NCBI GenBank assembly: GCA_963923455.1
Contig: CAWULT010000161.1
Coordinates: 1 to 9,104, forward strand
From: CAWULT01 sp963923455
GTDB lineage: Bacteria; Acidobacteriota; Vicinamibacteria; Vicinamibacterales; UBA2999
Length of the DNA: 9,104 nt
Direction: 5' to 3'
The notes beneath the pieces were generated by a model. That model saw nothing but the letters and a program-made list of their open reading frames with translations. It did no database searches and was not told the DNA's origin. The translations under genes and the position numbers were made by a program. Below, one piece after another: positions 1 through 7,123 of the stretch. How positions within the stretch are numbered: position 1 is the first letter of the stretch; each line of letters begins with the position of its first letter.

Positions 1-1227
1 CCCCGCCATCGCCTGACGTACACCCTGTACGACGAGAGCGACGGGCTGCAGCCCGGCTCGCAGGTGTGGCAGAGCGGCACGGCCGGCGTGCGTGACCTCA
101 GCGGCCGCATCTGGGTCGTCGACGCGCCGAGCATGACGATCATCGATCCCCGCCAGCTGAGGCAGCCGCGCCGGGCCTCGACGCCCACCCTGGAGGCCGT
201 CACGGTCAACGGCGAACGCGTGGACCCGGCGGCCGTCGGGCGCTTCGACAACGGCAGCACCGTGCGGCTCGACTACTCGACCCTCAGCCTGTCGGGCACG
301 TCCAAGCTGCGCTTCCGACACAGGCTCGACGGGGCCGACGCCGACTGGGTGTACGACGCGAGCGAGCGCACGGCCACGTACCCCAATCTCCGGGCGGGCG
401 ACTATCGCCTCCGCGTCGCCGCCACCGAGGGAGGCCCGTGGAGTGAGGCCTCGCTGTGGACCTTCACGGTGGAGCCGCCGTTCTACTCGAGCCGCTGGTT
501 CCTGATGGCGGTCGGCCTGCTGCTCGTGGGCACCGTCAGTGCCGCGGCGCGCCTCCGGGTGCGCGCAGTCCGGGCCCGCTACGCGCTCGTCATCGCCGAG
601 CGCACGCGCCTCGGCCGTGAGATGCACGACACCCTGCTCCAGAGCCTGGCCGCCCTCGGCCCCGAGCTCGAGGCGCTGGCCACCGGCACGCCGCCGCCGG
701 ACGAGCGCCTCTCGACCGCGCTGCGCCGCCTGCGGCGGCAGGTCGACCGGTCCGTCCGCGACGCGCGCGCGTCGATCCTGGAATTGCGGCGCCATCCCAT
801 GGGCACGCCGCGGCTCGCCGAATCGCTGGCGCAGCTCGCCGAGGACACGGCGGCCCGCCACGGCGTCCGGCCTGCGGTACAGGTGTCGGGCCGGCGCCCG
901 ACCGAGGCCTCGCCCGACGGCGACCTGCAGCTGTTCCGCATCGCGCAGGAGGCCGTGACCAACGCCATCCGCCACGGGCGCGCCACCCACATCGACATCG
1001 GCGTCGTCTACGACGGCCCGCGCGTGACGCTGACCATCACGGACGACGGCTGCGGCTTCGACCCGGCCACGCAGGCCGCTTCGTCACCCGAGGCCACCGA
1101 GCACTTCGGCCTCGTGACCATGCGCGAACGCGCCGAGCACGTCGGGGGCGAGCTGCACATCGAGAGCACGCCGGGCGCGGGCACGACCGTCCGCGCGGTC
1201 GCGAAGGTGACGAACGAATGGCAGTAG
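1..1227 (+). CDS. Sensor histidine kinase, propeller/Y_Y_Y and HisKA_3 type (5' end outside the window)
   Basis: This is the C-terminal part of a membrane-bound kinase that autophosphorylates on histidine and passes phosphate to the regulator encoded next. The frame is open from base 1, so the true start lies upstream and the internal GTG at 64 is not a credible start. Counting codons from base 1, residues 26-53 look like the last repeat of a periplasmic sensor propeller (GTAGVRDLSGRIW, then IIDPRQL). Residues about 63-158 match a Y_Y_Y domain, and 166-185 form one transmembrane helix. The dimerisation/phosphoacceptor helix contains EMHDTLLQ with His209. The ATPase domain shows an N box (AQEAVTNAIRHG, Asn321), a G1 box (DDGCGF, 348-353) and a G2 box (HFGLVTMRERA). 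All catalytic motifs are intact. The stop overlaps the next gene by 10 bp. The ligand is unknown. The kinase assignment is firm; the propeller is inferred from one partial repeat. Confidence 0.93.
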   Translation, partial: PRHRLTYTLYDESDGLQPGSQVWQSGTAGVRDLSGRIWVVDAPSMTIIDPRQLRQPRRASTPTLEAVTVNGERVDPAAVGRFDNGSTVRLDYSTLSLSGTSKLRFRHRLDGADADWVYDASERTATYPNLRAGDYRLRVAATEGGPWSEASLWTFTVEPPFYSSRWFLMAVGLLLVGTVSAAARLRVRAVRARYALVIAERTRLGREMHDTLLQSLAALGPELEALATGTPPPDERLSTALRRLRRQVDRSVRDARASILELRRHPMGTPRLAESLAQLAEDTAARHGVRPAVQVSGRRPTEASPDGDLQLFRIAQEAVTNAIRHGRATHIDIGVVYDGPRVTLTITDDGCGFDPATQAASSPEATEHFGLVTMRERAEHVGGELHIESTPGAGTTVRAVAKVTNEWQ

Positions 1228-1853
1228 CGGACGGGCCCATTCGGGTCCTGTGCGTCGACGACCACCGCCTGATTCGCGAGGGCGTGGCGCGGATCGTCGA
1301 CGTACAGCCGGACATGAAGGTGGTGGCCGAGGCCAGCAGCGGCGAGCAGGCGCTGGCGCAGTTCGTGGCGAGCCGCCCCGACGTCACGCTGATGGACCTG
1401 CAGCTGCGCGGCGCGAGCGGCCCCGACGCCATCAGGCGCATCCGGGAGGTCGACCCGGCCGCGCGGGTCATCGTGCTGACGATGTACGGCAGCAGCGAGG
1501 ACGTCCACCGGGCCTTCGACGCCGGCGCGATGGGCTACGTGCTGAAGGACGCCATCTCCGACGACCTGATCGACGTCATCCGCGCGGTGCACGCCGGCCG
1601 CCGCGTCGTGACGCCCGAGATCCAGCAGGCGCTCGACGAACGGGCCCGCCAGCCCACGCTGAGCCTGCGCGAGCGACAGGTGCTCGAGCTGGTGGCCGAG
1701 GGCATGCGCAACAAGGAGATCGCCGTCGCGCTGAGCCTGAGCACGGACACGGTCGGCATGCACGTCAAGAACATCTACACCAAGCTCGACGTGCACGACC
1801 GCACGGCCGCCGTGGCGAAGGCCATCCGCCGCGGCATCATCCGCATCGAATGA
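1218..1853 (+). CDS. NarL/FixJ-family response regulator (REC plus LuxR-type HTH)
   Basis: A 211-residue DNA-binding response regulator, the usual length for the family. The receiver domain spans about residues 8-122: acidic pair Asp14-Asp15 in VDDH, phosphoacceptor Asp60 in TLMDLQL, switch Thr88 in VLTMY and conserved Lys110 in YVLKDA. The LuxR-type helix-turn-helix spans about 146-208, with LSLRERQVLELVAEGMRNK and the recognition helix around DTVGMHVKNIYTKL. The ATG at 1218 lies inside the last codons of the upstream kinase, a layout typical of translational coupling. A weak Shine-Dalgarno-like GAAGGTGA sits at 1203-1210, 7 bases before the start. It is almost certainly the partner of that kinase. 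Target promoters cannot be read from the sequence; the quinoprotein gene 28 bp downstream is the nearest candidate for shared transcription or control. Confidence 0.95.
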   Translation: MAVADGPIRVLCVDDHRLIREGVARIVDVQPDMKVVAEASSGEQALAQFVASRPDVTLMDLQLRGASGPDAIRRIREVDPAARVIVLTMYGSSEDVHRAFDAGAMGYVLKDAISDDLIDVIRAVHAGRRVVTPEIQQALDERARQPTLSLRERQVLELVAEGMRNKEIAVALSLSTDTVGMHVKNIYTKLDVHDRTAAVAKAIRRGIIRIE

Positions 1854-1868
1854 CGGGCCCGCCGGGCC

Positions 1869-1873
1869 AGGAG
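1869..1873 (+). promoter_or_regulatory. Ribosome binding site of the quinoprotein gene
   Basis: AGGAG lies 8 bases before the ATG at 1882, in the short gap after the response regulator stop. It supports that start and independent ribosome loading even if the transcript is shared with the kinase and regulator genes. Confidence 0.75.
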
Positions 1874-1881
1874 CGCACGAC

Positions 1882-3585
1882 ATGACACTGTTGACACCCC
1901 GGGCGCGCCGCGCCGGCGCGGCCCTCTGCCTCTGCGGCCTCGTGGCGGGCGCCGCGTGCTCCCCCGCGCGACCCGCGGACTCGGGCGCGTCGGGGGCAGC
2001 GACGGGCGCCGCGTCGTCCGCCGCCGCGACGCCCGCGCAGCGCACCGGCGACTGGGTCACCTACAACGGCCCCCTCGCGGGTGACCGCTTCTCGCCGCTC
2101 GCCCAGGTGACGGCGGCCAACGTGGGACAGCTCCGGCAGACCTGCGTCTTCGACGCGCCGGAAGCGGTCAACTTCCAGAGCGGCATCGTCGCCGTGGGCG
2201 GCGTGCTCTATTTCACGCTCTTCAACCACACCTACGCCGTGGACGGCGCCTCCTGCCGGCAGGTCTGGACGCACGTGCGGCCGGAACCCGACACGTTCCT
2301 GATGGTGAACCGGGGTGTGGCCTACAGCGACGGCCGCCTGTTCCGCGGCACGGGGGACGCGCACGTCCTCGCCCTCAGCGCCGCGGACGGGACGCTGCTC
2401 TGGGACGTGGCGATCGGCGACCCGAAGAAGGGCGAATCCGTGCCGATGGCGCCAGTGGCCTGGCAGGGGCTGGTCTTCGTGGGCAATGCGGGCGGCGACA
2501 ACTACGGCGTCACCGGGCGCGTCTCCGCTCTCGATGGCGCCACCGGACGCGTGGTCTGGCAGTTCAACACGGTGCCCGCGTCAGGGCCGGCGCGGGCGAC
2601 GTGGACGAAGGCGTCGGCGGACAATCCGCCCAGCGGCGGCGCCATGTGGACGAGCTTCGCGCTGGACGAGTCGCTCGGCATTCTCTACGTGCCCGCCGGA
2701 AACCCCGCCCCGGACTTCGCGCACACCCTGCGGCCGGGCGACAACCTGTACACCAACGCCCTCCTCGCCCTCGACGCGAAGACGGGGCGGCTCCTGGCAT
2801 TCGTGCAGCCCCTCAAGGGAGACTTCCACGATTGGGACCTCGCGGCGCCGCCGGCGCTCATCACCACGAAGAGCGGACGGCCCTTCGTCGCCGCCGGCTC
2901 GAAGGACGGCCACGTCTACAACATCGACCGGGGTGCCGTGTCGACGACGGCCTCCGGCGAGCCCGCCGCGGATCGGCTCATTGTGCGCAGCAAGGCCCTG
3001 GTGACGACGAGCGAGAACGCCGAGGCGCCGCTCTCGGCCGAACGGGAGACCCGGTTCTGCCCCGGCGTGCAGGGCGGTGTCGAGTGGAACGGCCCCTCGT
3101 ACCATCCCGGACTCGGCCTGCTCTACGTCAATGCGATCGACTGGTGCACGTCGGTCAGGATGGAACCGCCGGGCAAGACGAAGGGCGCGCCCGGCCAGCC
3201 ATGGACCGGCGCCGAGCTGGCCGACGGCTGGCTGTTCGGCCGCCACGATCCGGTGGACCGGTGGAAGGGGTGGATCACGGCCTTCGATCCCGAGAGCGGA
3301 CAGATCCGGTGGAAGGTGCAGACCCCGAAGCCGATGGTGGCCGCCGTCACGGCCACGGCCGGCGGCGTGGTGTTCACCGGCGACCTCGACGGGCACTTGC
3401 TCGCCCTCGATGCCGCAACGGGCCGGGAACTGTGGCGACAGGCCACCGGCAAGGCCATCGGGGGAGGCGTGATCACCTACGAGGCGGGCGGCCGGCAGTA
3501 CGTGGCGGCCGCGACGGGGATGAACGCGTCGACGTGGAACGTGAAGGCCGGGCCCGCGCGTGTCGTCGTCTACGCGCTGCCGTAG
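1882..3585 (+). CDS. Secreted PQQ-type quinoprotein dehydrogenase (beta-propeller), probable lipoprotein
   Basis: A 567-residue protein resembling PQQ-dependent alcohol dehydrogenases, which oxidise alcohols or sugars in the periplasm and pass electrons to the respiratory chain. The N-terminus has RARR, a hydrophobic stretch and GAAC (Cys26), a weak lipobox, then an Ala/Ser/Gly-rich linker to about residue 52. The propeller begins with WVTYNGPLAGDRFSPLAQV, a family signature. Propeller-type motifs recur near 165 (ALSAADGTLLWD), 216 (ALDGATGRVVW), 296 (ALDAKTGRLL), 467 (AFDPESGQIRW) and 508 (ALDAATGRELW). GNPAPD (Asn274) and HDWD (316-319) match the family's calcium- and PQQ-site regions; HDWD is one residue shorter than the common HDxWD form. 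No adjacent Cys-Cys pair and no CxxCH haem site are present, so an external electron acceptor is expected. The substrate is unknown, and a non-enzymatic PQQ-repeat protein is possible. The fold is confident; activity is less so. Confidence 0.87.
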   Translation: MTLLTPRARRAGAALCLCGLVAGAACSPARPADSGASGAATGAASSAAATPAQRTGDWVTYNGPLAGDRFSPLAQVTAANVGQLRQTCVFDAPEAVNFQSGIVAVGGVLYFTLFNHTYAVDGASCRQVWTHVRPEPDTFLMVNRGVAYSDGRLFRGTGDAHVLALSAADGTLLWDVAIGDPKKGESVPMAPVAWQGLVFVGNAGGDNYGVTGRVSALDGATGRVVWQFNTVPASGPARATWTKASADNPPSGGAMWTSFALDESLGILYVPAGNPAPDFAHTLRPGDNLYTNALLALDAKTGRLLAFVQPLKGDFHDWDLAAPPALITTKSGRPFVAAGSKDGHVYNIDRGAVSTTASGEPAADRLIVRSKALVTTSENAEAPLSAERETRFCPGVQGGVEWNGPSYHPGLGLLYVNAIDWCTSVRMEPPGKTKGAPGQPWTGAELADGWLFGRHDPVDRWKGWITAFDPESGQIRWKVQTPKPMVAAVTATAGGVVFTGDLDGHLLALDAATGRELWRQATGKAIGGGVITYEAGGRQYVAAATGMNASTWNVKAGPARVVVYALP

Positions 3586-3622
3586 AACCGCTCGAGACGC
3601 CACGCGTGCCGTAGGAGGGAAT

Positions 3623-3712
3623 TGGCGGAGAGAGAGGGATTCGAACCCTCGGTAGGGTTTCCCCTACACACGCTTTCCAAGCGTGCTCCTTCAACCACTC
3701 GGACATCTCTCC
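3623..3712 (-). tRNA. tRNA-Ser, anticodon GGA
   Basis: Read on the minus strand from 3712, the acceptor strand GGAGAGA pairs fully with TCTCTCC (complement of 3627-3633). The T arm GAGGG-TTCGAAT-CCCTC is perfect. The anticodon stem CACGC/GCGTG closes the loop TTGGAAA, with anticodon GGA at 3676-3678, reading UCC and UCU. A long variable arm (GTAGGGG…CCCTAC) is diagnostic of class II serine tRNAs. The discriminator is G (complement of 3626), followed by an encoded CCA at 3623-3625. Total length is 90 nt with CCA. It converges on the quinoprotein gene, whose stop is 37 bp away. Confidence 0.97.
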
Positions 3713-3713
3713 G

Positions 3714-3728
3714 GCCGGGGGCCCCGGC
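3714..3728. repeat. GC-only inverted repeat adjoining the tRNA 5' end
   Basis: GCCGGGG (3714-3720) and CCCCGGC (3722-3728) are perfect reverse complements around one central G, starting two bases from the mature 5' end of tRNA-Ser. As RNA it could form a short stem by opening the inner pairs, so it might affect processing of the tRNA leader. In DNA this GC-rich it could also be chance. Confidence 0.4.
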
Positions 3729-3769
3729 GCCTTGTCTGCGCGCTGGGGTGGTGTTCAAGCGGAATCAGT

Positions 3770-3798
3770 AGTTTAGCGAACGCAGGCCATCCGGCCAA
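3770..3798 (-). promoter_or_regulatory. Candidate sigma-70-type promoter for tRNA-Ser
   Basis: On the minus strand TTGGCC (complement of 3793-3798) and TAAACT (complement of 3770-3775) are separated by 17 bases, each matching the -35 and -10 consensus at four of six positions. Transcription would start about 50 bases before the mature tRNA 5' end, with a GC-rich leader between. This is a pattern match only. Confidence 0.33.
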
Positions 3799-3826
3799 AC
3801 GCAAACTGCGACGCGAGGCAGCAGGA

Positions 3827-3838
3827 CCAGCCGGCTGG
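3827..3838. repeat. Perfect 12-bp palindrome in the TonB receptor upstream region
   Basis: CCAGCCGGCTGG is a perfect 12-bp palindrome about 155 bp upstream of the receptor start. Its right half also belongs to a small stem-loop, CCGGC-TGGC-GCCGG (3831-3844). A dyad of this size in an intergenic region could be an operator for a dimeric regulator. No second copy was noticed in the window, and chance is not excluded. Confidence 0.4.
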
Positions 3839-3924
3839 CGCCGGCCCCGACCGAAACAGCCACTCACCGCGAAGTCCAGAGGCCGCGTTGAATACCGGCT
3901 CCGAATCAACTACCCCTTTTAGGC

Positions 3925-3930
3925 TATGAT
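3925..3930 (+). promoter_or_regulatory. Candidate -10 element for the TonB receptor gene
   Basis: TATGAT matches the TATAAT consensus at five of six positions and lies in a locally AT-richer stretch (3901-3930). Transcription from it would give a leader of roughly 55 bases. No convincing -35 is present at 16-19 bases: the best hexamers are around CGAATC at 3902-3907. An alternative sigma factor or activator is therefore possible. A TATGAT also precedes the SnoaL-like gene. Confidence 0.4.
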
Positions 3931-3949
3931 CCCGGCTCGGCTAGCCGGG
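3931..3949 (+). repeat. Inverted repeat directly downstream of the candidate -10
   Basis: CCCGGCT (3931-3937) and AGCCGGG (3943-3949) are perfect reverse complements around the 5-base loop CGGCT. The dyad abuts the TATGAT element and would span the predicted transcription start, so it could be an operator or a hairpin at the very 5' end of the mRNA. No U tract follows, so it does not look like a terminator. Confidence 0.5.
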
Positions 3950-3980
3950 TTCCCCTGGCGGAGCGGGTTCCGAGAAGGCG

Positions 3981-3986
3981 AGGAGG
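3981..3986 (+). promoter_or_regulatory. Strong ribosome binding site of the TonB receptor gene
   Basis: A consensus AGGAGG sits 6 bases before the ATG at 3993. It fixes the start ahead of a clear signal peptide and suggests efficient translation, as expected for an abundant outer-membrane protein. Confidence 0.82.
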
Positions 3987-3992
3987 ACGAGG

Positions 3993-6900
3993 ATGCAAGC
4001 ATTCCGTGTCGGGGCAGCGGCGATTCGAGTATCGCTGGCTGCCATGTGTGTCGCGATGATGCCGGCCCTGGCATCCGCGCAGTCGATTGCCGGTGTCGTG
4101 CGCGACGCCTCGGGCGCTGTACTGCCGGGCGTCACCATCGAGGCCGCCAGCCCGGCGCTGATCGAGAAGGTCCGAACCTCGGTCAGTGACGGCGCCGGGC
4201 AGTACCGCCTGGACACGCTGTCCGCGGGCGTCTACACCGTCACCTACACCCTGCCCGGCTTCTCCACCGTGAAGCGGGAGGGCGTGCAGGTGCAGACGGG
4301 CGTCACGCTGACCCTCAACGCCGAGATGCGGGTGGGCGGCATCCAGGAGACGATCACGGTCACGGGCGAAACACCGGTGGTCGATGTGCAGAACAGCACG
4401 CGCGTCCAGCAGGTGCTGAGCGACGAGGTGCTGGCAGCGCTGCCGGCCTCCCGCGGCTACGGCAACCTGCTCGCAGTGTCGTCCGGCATCCAGTCCAACG
4501 GCACGCAGAGTGGCGGCACGAACCCGGGCATGATCTTCTTCACCTCGCGCGGGGGCCGCAGCAACGAGGGCACCGTGCAGATCGACGGCATGAACGTCGG
4601 CTCGGCGTTCAACGGCGGCGGCGTGGCCGGCTTCGGCTACGACACCGTGAACGCCCAGGAAGTTCAGCTCACCGTGGCCGGCGGGCTCGGTGAGGCCGAC
4701 CGCGGCGGCCCCCAGTTCAACATCGTGCCGAAGAGCGGCGGCAACAACTTCTCCGGCACGTTCTTCTCCAACCTGGCCGGGTCCTGGTCGCAGGGCAACA
4801 ACGTGGACGACGAACTGCGGTCGTTCGGCATCCCCAGCCCCACCAAGATCATCCGGAACTGGGACACCAGCTACTCGATGGGCGGGCCCATCGTGCGCGA
4901 CAAGGTGTGGTTCTTCGGCACGGCGCGCACGTTCGGCGAGTACACCGACATCGCCGGCCGCTTCGGGAACGCGAACGCCGGCAACCCGGCGCGGTGGGAC
5001 TACGTGGCCGACCGCAGCATCACGTCGCGCACGTCCAACAGCCGCAAGTCGCTGGCCGGGCGCATCACGGCGCAGCTCTCCGAGCGGAACAAGGTCAGCG
5101 CCTCCTTCGACAAGCAGTTCGTCTGCGCCGGCAGCACCTACACCACCGACGGCGATGGGTGCCGCGTGCGCGAGTCGGGCTGGGCCGCTGTGTACGGGTT
5201 CGGCACGTGGTCGCCGGAGTCCACGATGAGCCAGGACGGCCGGGACCACATCATGCAGTTCTCGTACTCGGCCCCGGTCACCAACAAGCTGCTGCTCGAA
5301 GCGGCCTATTCGCAGTTCCTGAGCAACTGGAACCCGACGGCGCCCTCCGGTGCGCTGACGGTCGAACCGTTCATCCCGGTGCAGGAACAGAGCATCGCCG
5401 GCGGCGTGCCCGTGCCGAACATGGTCTATCACGGCTACGCCGGGCTGAACAACAACTACCAGACGCACAACACGTGGCGCGCGTCGATGGCCTACGTCAC
5501 CGGCGCACACAGCATGAAGGTGGGCTATCAGGCGGCGTACGAGGTCACCGACATCTTCGGCGACTTCGCGTCGCACGGGCTGCAGTACCGCTTCCTCGGA
5601 GGCGTACCCAACCAGATCACGCAGCGCATCACGCCGTGGAAGCAGGCCAACCGCACGCGCTGGGACGCCTTCTACGTGCAGGATCAGTGGACGCGCAACC
5701 GGGTGACGCTGCAGGGCGCGCTGCGGTACGAGCACGCCTGGAGCTTCTTCCCCGCGGGGCTGAACGGACTCCAGGGCGACAGCCGGTTCGGCGGGCCGAA
5801 GCGGACGCTCGACAGCGCGAAGGGTGTGACCGGCTACCACGACGTCGCCCCGCGCATGGGCCTGGCCTATGACGTGTTCGGCAACGGCAAGACCGCCATC
5901 AAGGCCAACCTGTCGAAGTACTGGCAGTATGCCGCCAACGACGGGGTGTACATCGGCACCAACCCCGCGGCGACGTTCGCCCAGACGGCGAACCGGGCCT
6001 GGAACGACGCGAACCGCGACTTCGTCCCCCAGTGCGACCTGAACGTCGCGTCGGCCAACGGGGAATGCGGCGCCCTCGACAACCAGAACTTCTTCGGCTT
6101 CCGCGACAGCGGCTCCGTGCGCAGCACGGCCACGGTGGTCAGCCCTGATCTGTTGAGCGGCTGGAACGTGCGGCCCTTCGACTGGCAGTTCGCCGCCTCC
6201 GTCCAGCAGCAGGTGCTGCCGCGGGTGTCGGTCGAGTTCGGCTACAGCCGCCGGTCGTGGGGCAACTTCACGTTCACCGACAACCGGGCCATCGGGCCCT
6301 CGGACTTCGACCTGTACCGGTTCACGGTGCCGAGCCATCCCGACCTGCCCACGAGTGGCCAGCAGTTGAGCTATCCCCTGCTGAAGCCCTCGGCGTTCGG
6401 CCGGGTGGACAACTACCTGGCGCTGGCCAAGGACTACGGCGGCGACCCGACCTTCTACTGGCAGGGCGTCGAGATGACGGTGAACGCCCGCACGAGCAAC
6501 GGGCTGACGCTGCAGGGCGGCTTCACGACGGGCGGCGGCGTGCGCGACCTGTGCGACATCGCCGCACGGCTGCCGGAGCTGTACCAGGGTGGCGGGCTGC
6601 TGGCCAACCGCGACGTGGACGCCTGCCGCGTCGAAGAGCCGTGGTTGGCGGCGTGGCGCGGGCTGGCCAACTACGTGGTGCCCAAGATCGACGTGCAGGT
6701 CAGCGGCATCCTGCGATCGCAGCCGAACGTGCTGGCCACCAACGACCCCGCGTCGAACGGCCTGTCGCAGAGCGCCAACTACTTCGAGACGGCAGCGAAC
6801 GTGGTGGCACAGCTCGGGCGCCCCGTCGCCGGCAACGCACCGCAGGTGACGCTGGACCTGGCGCGCCTCGGCGACGTCTACCCCGCTCGCCTGAACACGG

Positions 6901-7097
6901 TGGACATGCGGGTGGCGAAGATCGTCCGCCTCGGCCGCATCAAGGCCAACGTCGGCTTCGACCTCTACAACCTGTTCAACGCCAACATGGGGACCAGCTT
7001 CAACCAGAACTTCGGTGCGAACGGGGCCACGTGGCTGCGGCCGAACGCCATCCTGAACCCGCGGTACGCGCGGTTCAACGCGACCGTGGACTTCTAA
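3993..7097 (+). CDS. TonB-dependent outer-membrane receptor with carboxypeptidase-regulatory-like N-terminal domain (Oar-like)
   Basis: A 1034-residue outer-membrane beta-barrel of the TonB-dependent transporter type, importing an unknown large or scarce substrate with energy from TonB-ExbB-ExbD. Residues 1-29 are a signal peptide ending ALASA before Gln30. Residues 31-115 form a CarboxypepD_reg-like beta-sandwich (IAGVVRDASGAVLPGVTIE…LPGF). ETITVTGETPVVD (119-131) is TonB-box-like and opens the plug (about 120-235, including RGGRSNEGTVQIDGMNV). The rest is barrel, rich in aromatic/Gly strands such as GLQYRFLGG and NVGFDLYNLFN, and ends ARFNATVDF with the terminal Phe favoured by the BAM machinery. 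The mature protein has exactly six cysteines in three spaced pairs: 378/390, 681/692 and 854/878. Length is normal for this family. The gene stands alone between its own leader and a hairpin, with no SusD-like partner nearby. The family call is firm; the substrate is not known. Confidence 0.94.
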   Translation: MQAFRVGAAAIRVSLAAMCVAMMPALASAQSIAGVVRDASGAVLPGVTIEAASPALIEKVRTSVSDGAGQYRLDTLSAGVYTVTYTLPGFSTVKREGVQVQTGVTLTLNAEMRVGGIQETITVTGETPVVDVQNSTRVQQVLSDEVLAALPASRGYGNLLAVSSGIQSNGTQSGGTNPGMIFFTSRGGRSNEGTVQIDGMNVGSAFNGGGVAGFGYDTVNAQEVQLTVAGGLGEADRGGPQFNIVPKSGGNNFSGTFFSNLAGSWSQGNNVDDELRSFGIPSPTKIIRNWDTSYSMGGPIVRDKVWFFGTARTFGEYTDIAGRFGNANAGNPARWDYVADRSITSRTSNSRKSLAGRITAQLSERNKVSASFDKQFVCAGSTYTTDGDGCRVRESGWAAVYGFGTWSPESTMSQDGRDHIMQFSYSAPVTNKLLLEAAYSQFLSNWNPTAPSGALTVEPFIPVQEQSIAGGVPVPNMVYHGYAGLNNNYQTHNTWRASMAYVTGAHSMKVGYQAAYEVTDIFGDFASHGLQYRFLGGVPNQITQRITPWKQANRTRWDAFYVQDQWTRNRVTLQGALRYEHAWSFFPAGLNGLQGDSRFGGPKRTLDSAKGVTGYHDVAPRMGLAYDVFGNGKTAIKANLSKYWQYAANDGVYIGTNPAATFAQTANRAWNDANRDFVPQCDLNVASANGECGALDNQNFFGFRDSGSVRSTATVVSPDLLSGWNVRPFDWQFAASVQQQVLPRVSVEFGYSRRSWGNFTFTDNRAIGPSDFDLYRFTVPSHPDLPTSGQQLSYPLLKPSAFGRVDNYLALAKDYGGDPTFYWQGVEMTVNARTSNGLTLQGGFTTGGGVRDLCDIAARLPELYQGGGLLANRDVDACRVEEPWLAAWRGLANYVVPKIDVQVSGILRSQPNVLATNDPASNGLSQSANYFETAANVVAQLGRPVAGNAPQVTLDLARLGDVYPARLNTVDMRVAKIVRLGRIKANVGFDLYNLFNANMGTSFNQNFGANGATWLRPNAILNPRYARFNATVDF

Positions 7098-7123
7098 ACC
7101 CGGAAGGCACGTTCGACAACCCT

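Noticed and set aside
1008..2060. A 350-residue minus-strand frame across the kinase, regulator and start of the quinoprotein
   Set aside because: It crosses three well-supported plus-strand genes, is rich in Ala/Arg/His/Val and shows no recognisable domain.
2581..3614. Overlapping frames of about 340 residues on both strands within the quinoprotein gene (2581-3603 minus, 2601-3614 plus)
   Set aside because: Both have Arg/Gly/Ala-biased composition without motifs, and both lie inside a gene with clear family signatures.
3683..3922. A 79-residue plus-strand frame starting inside the tRNA gene
   Set aside because: It overlaps the tRNA, has no ribosome binding site and no recognisable composition or motif, so the region is better read as intergenic.
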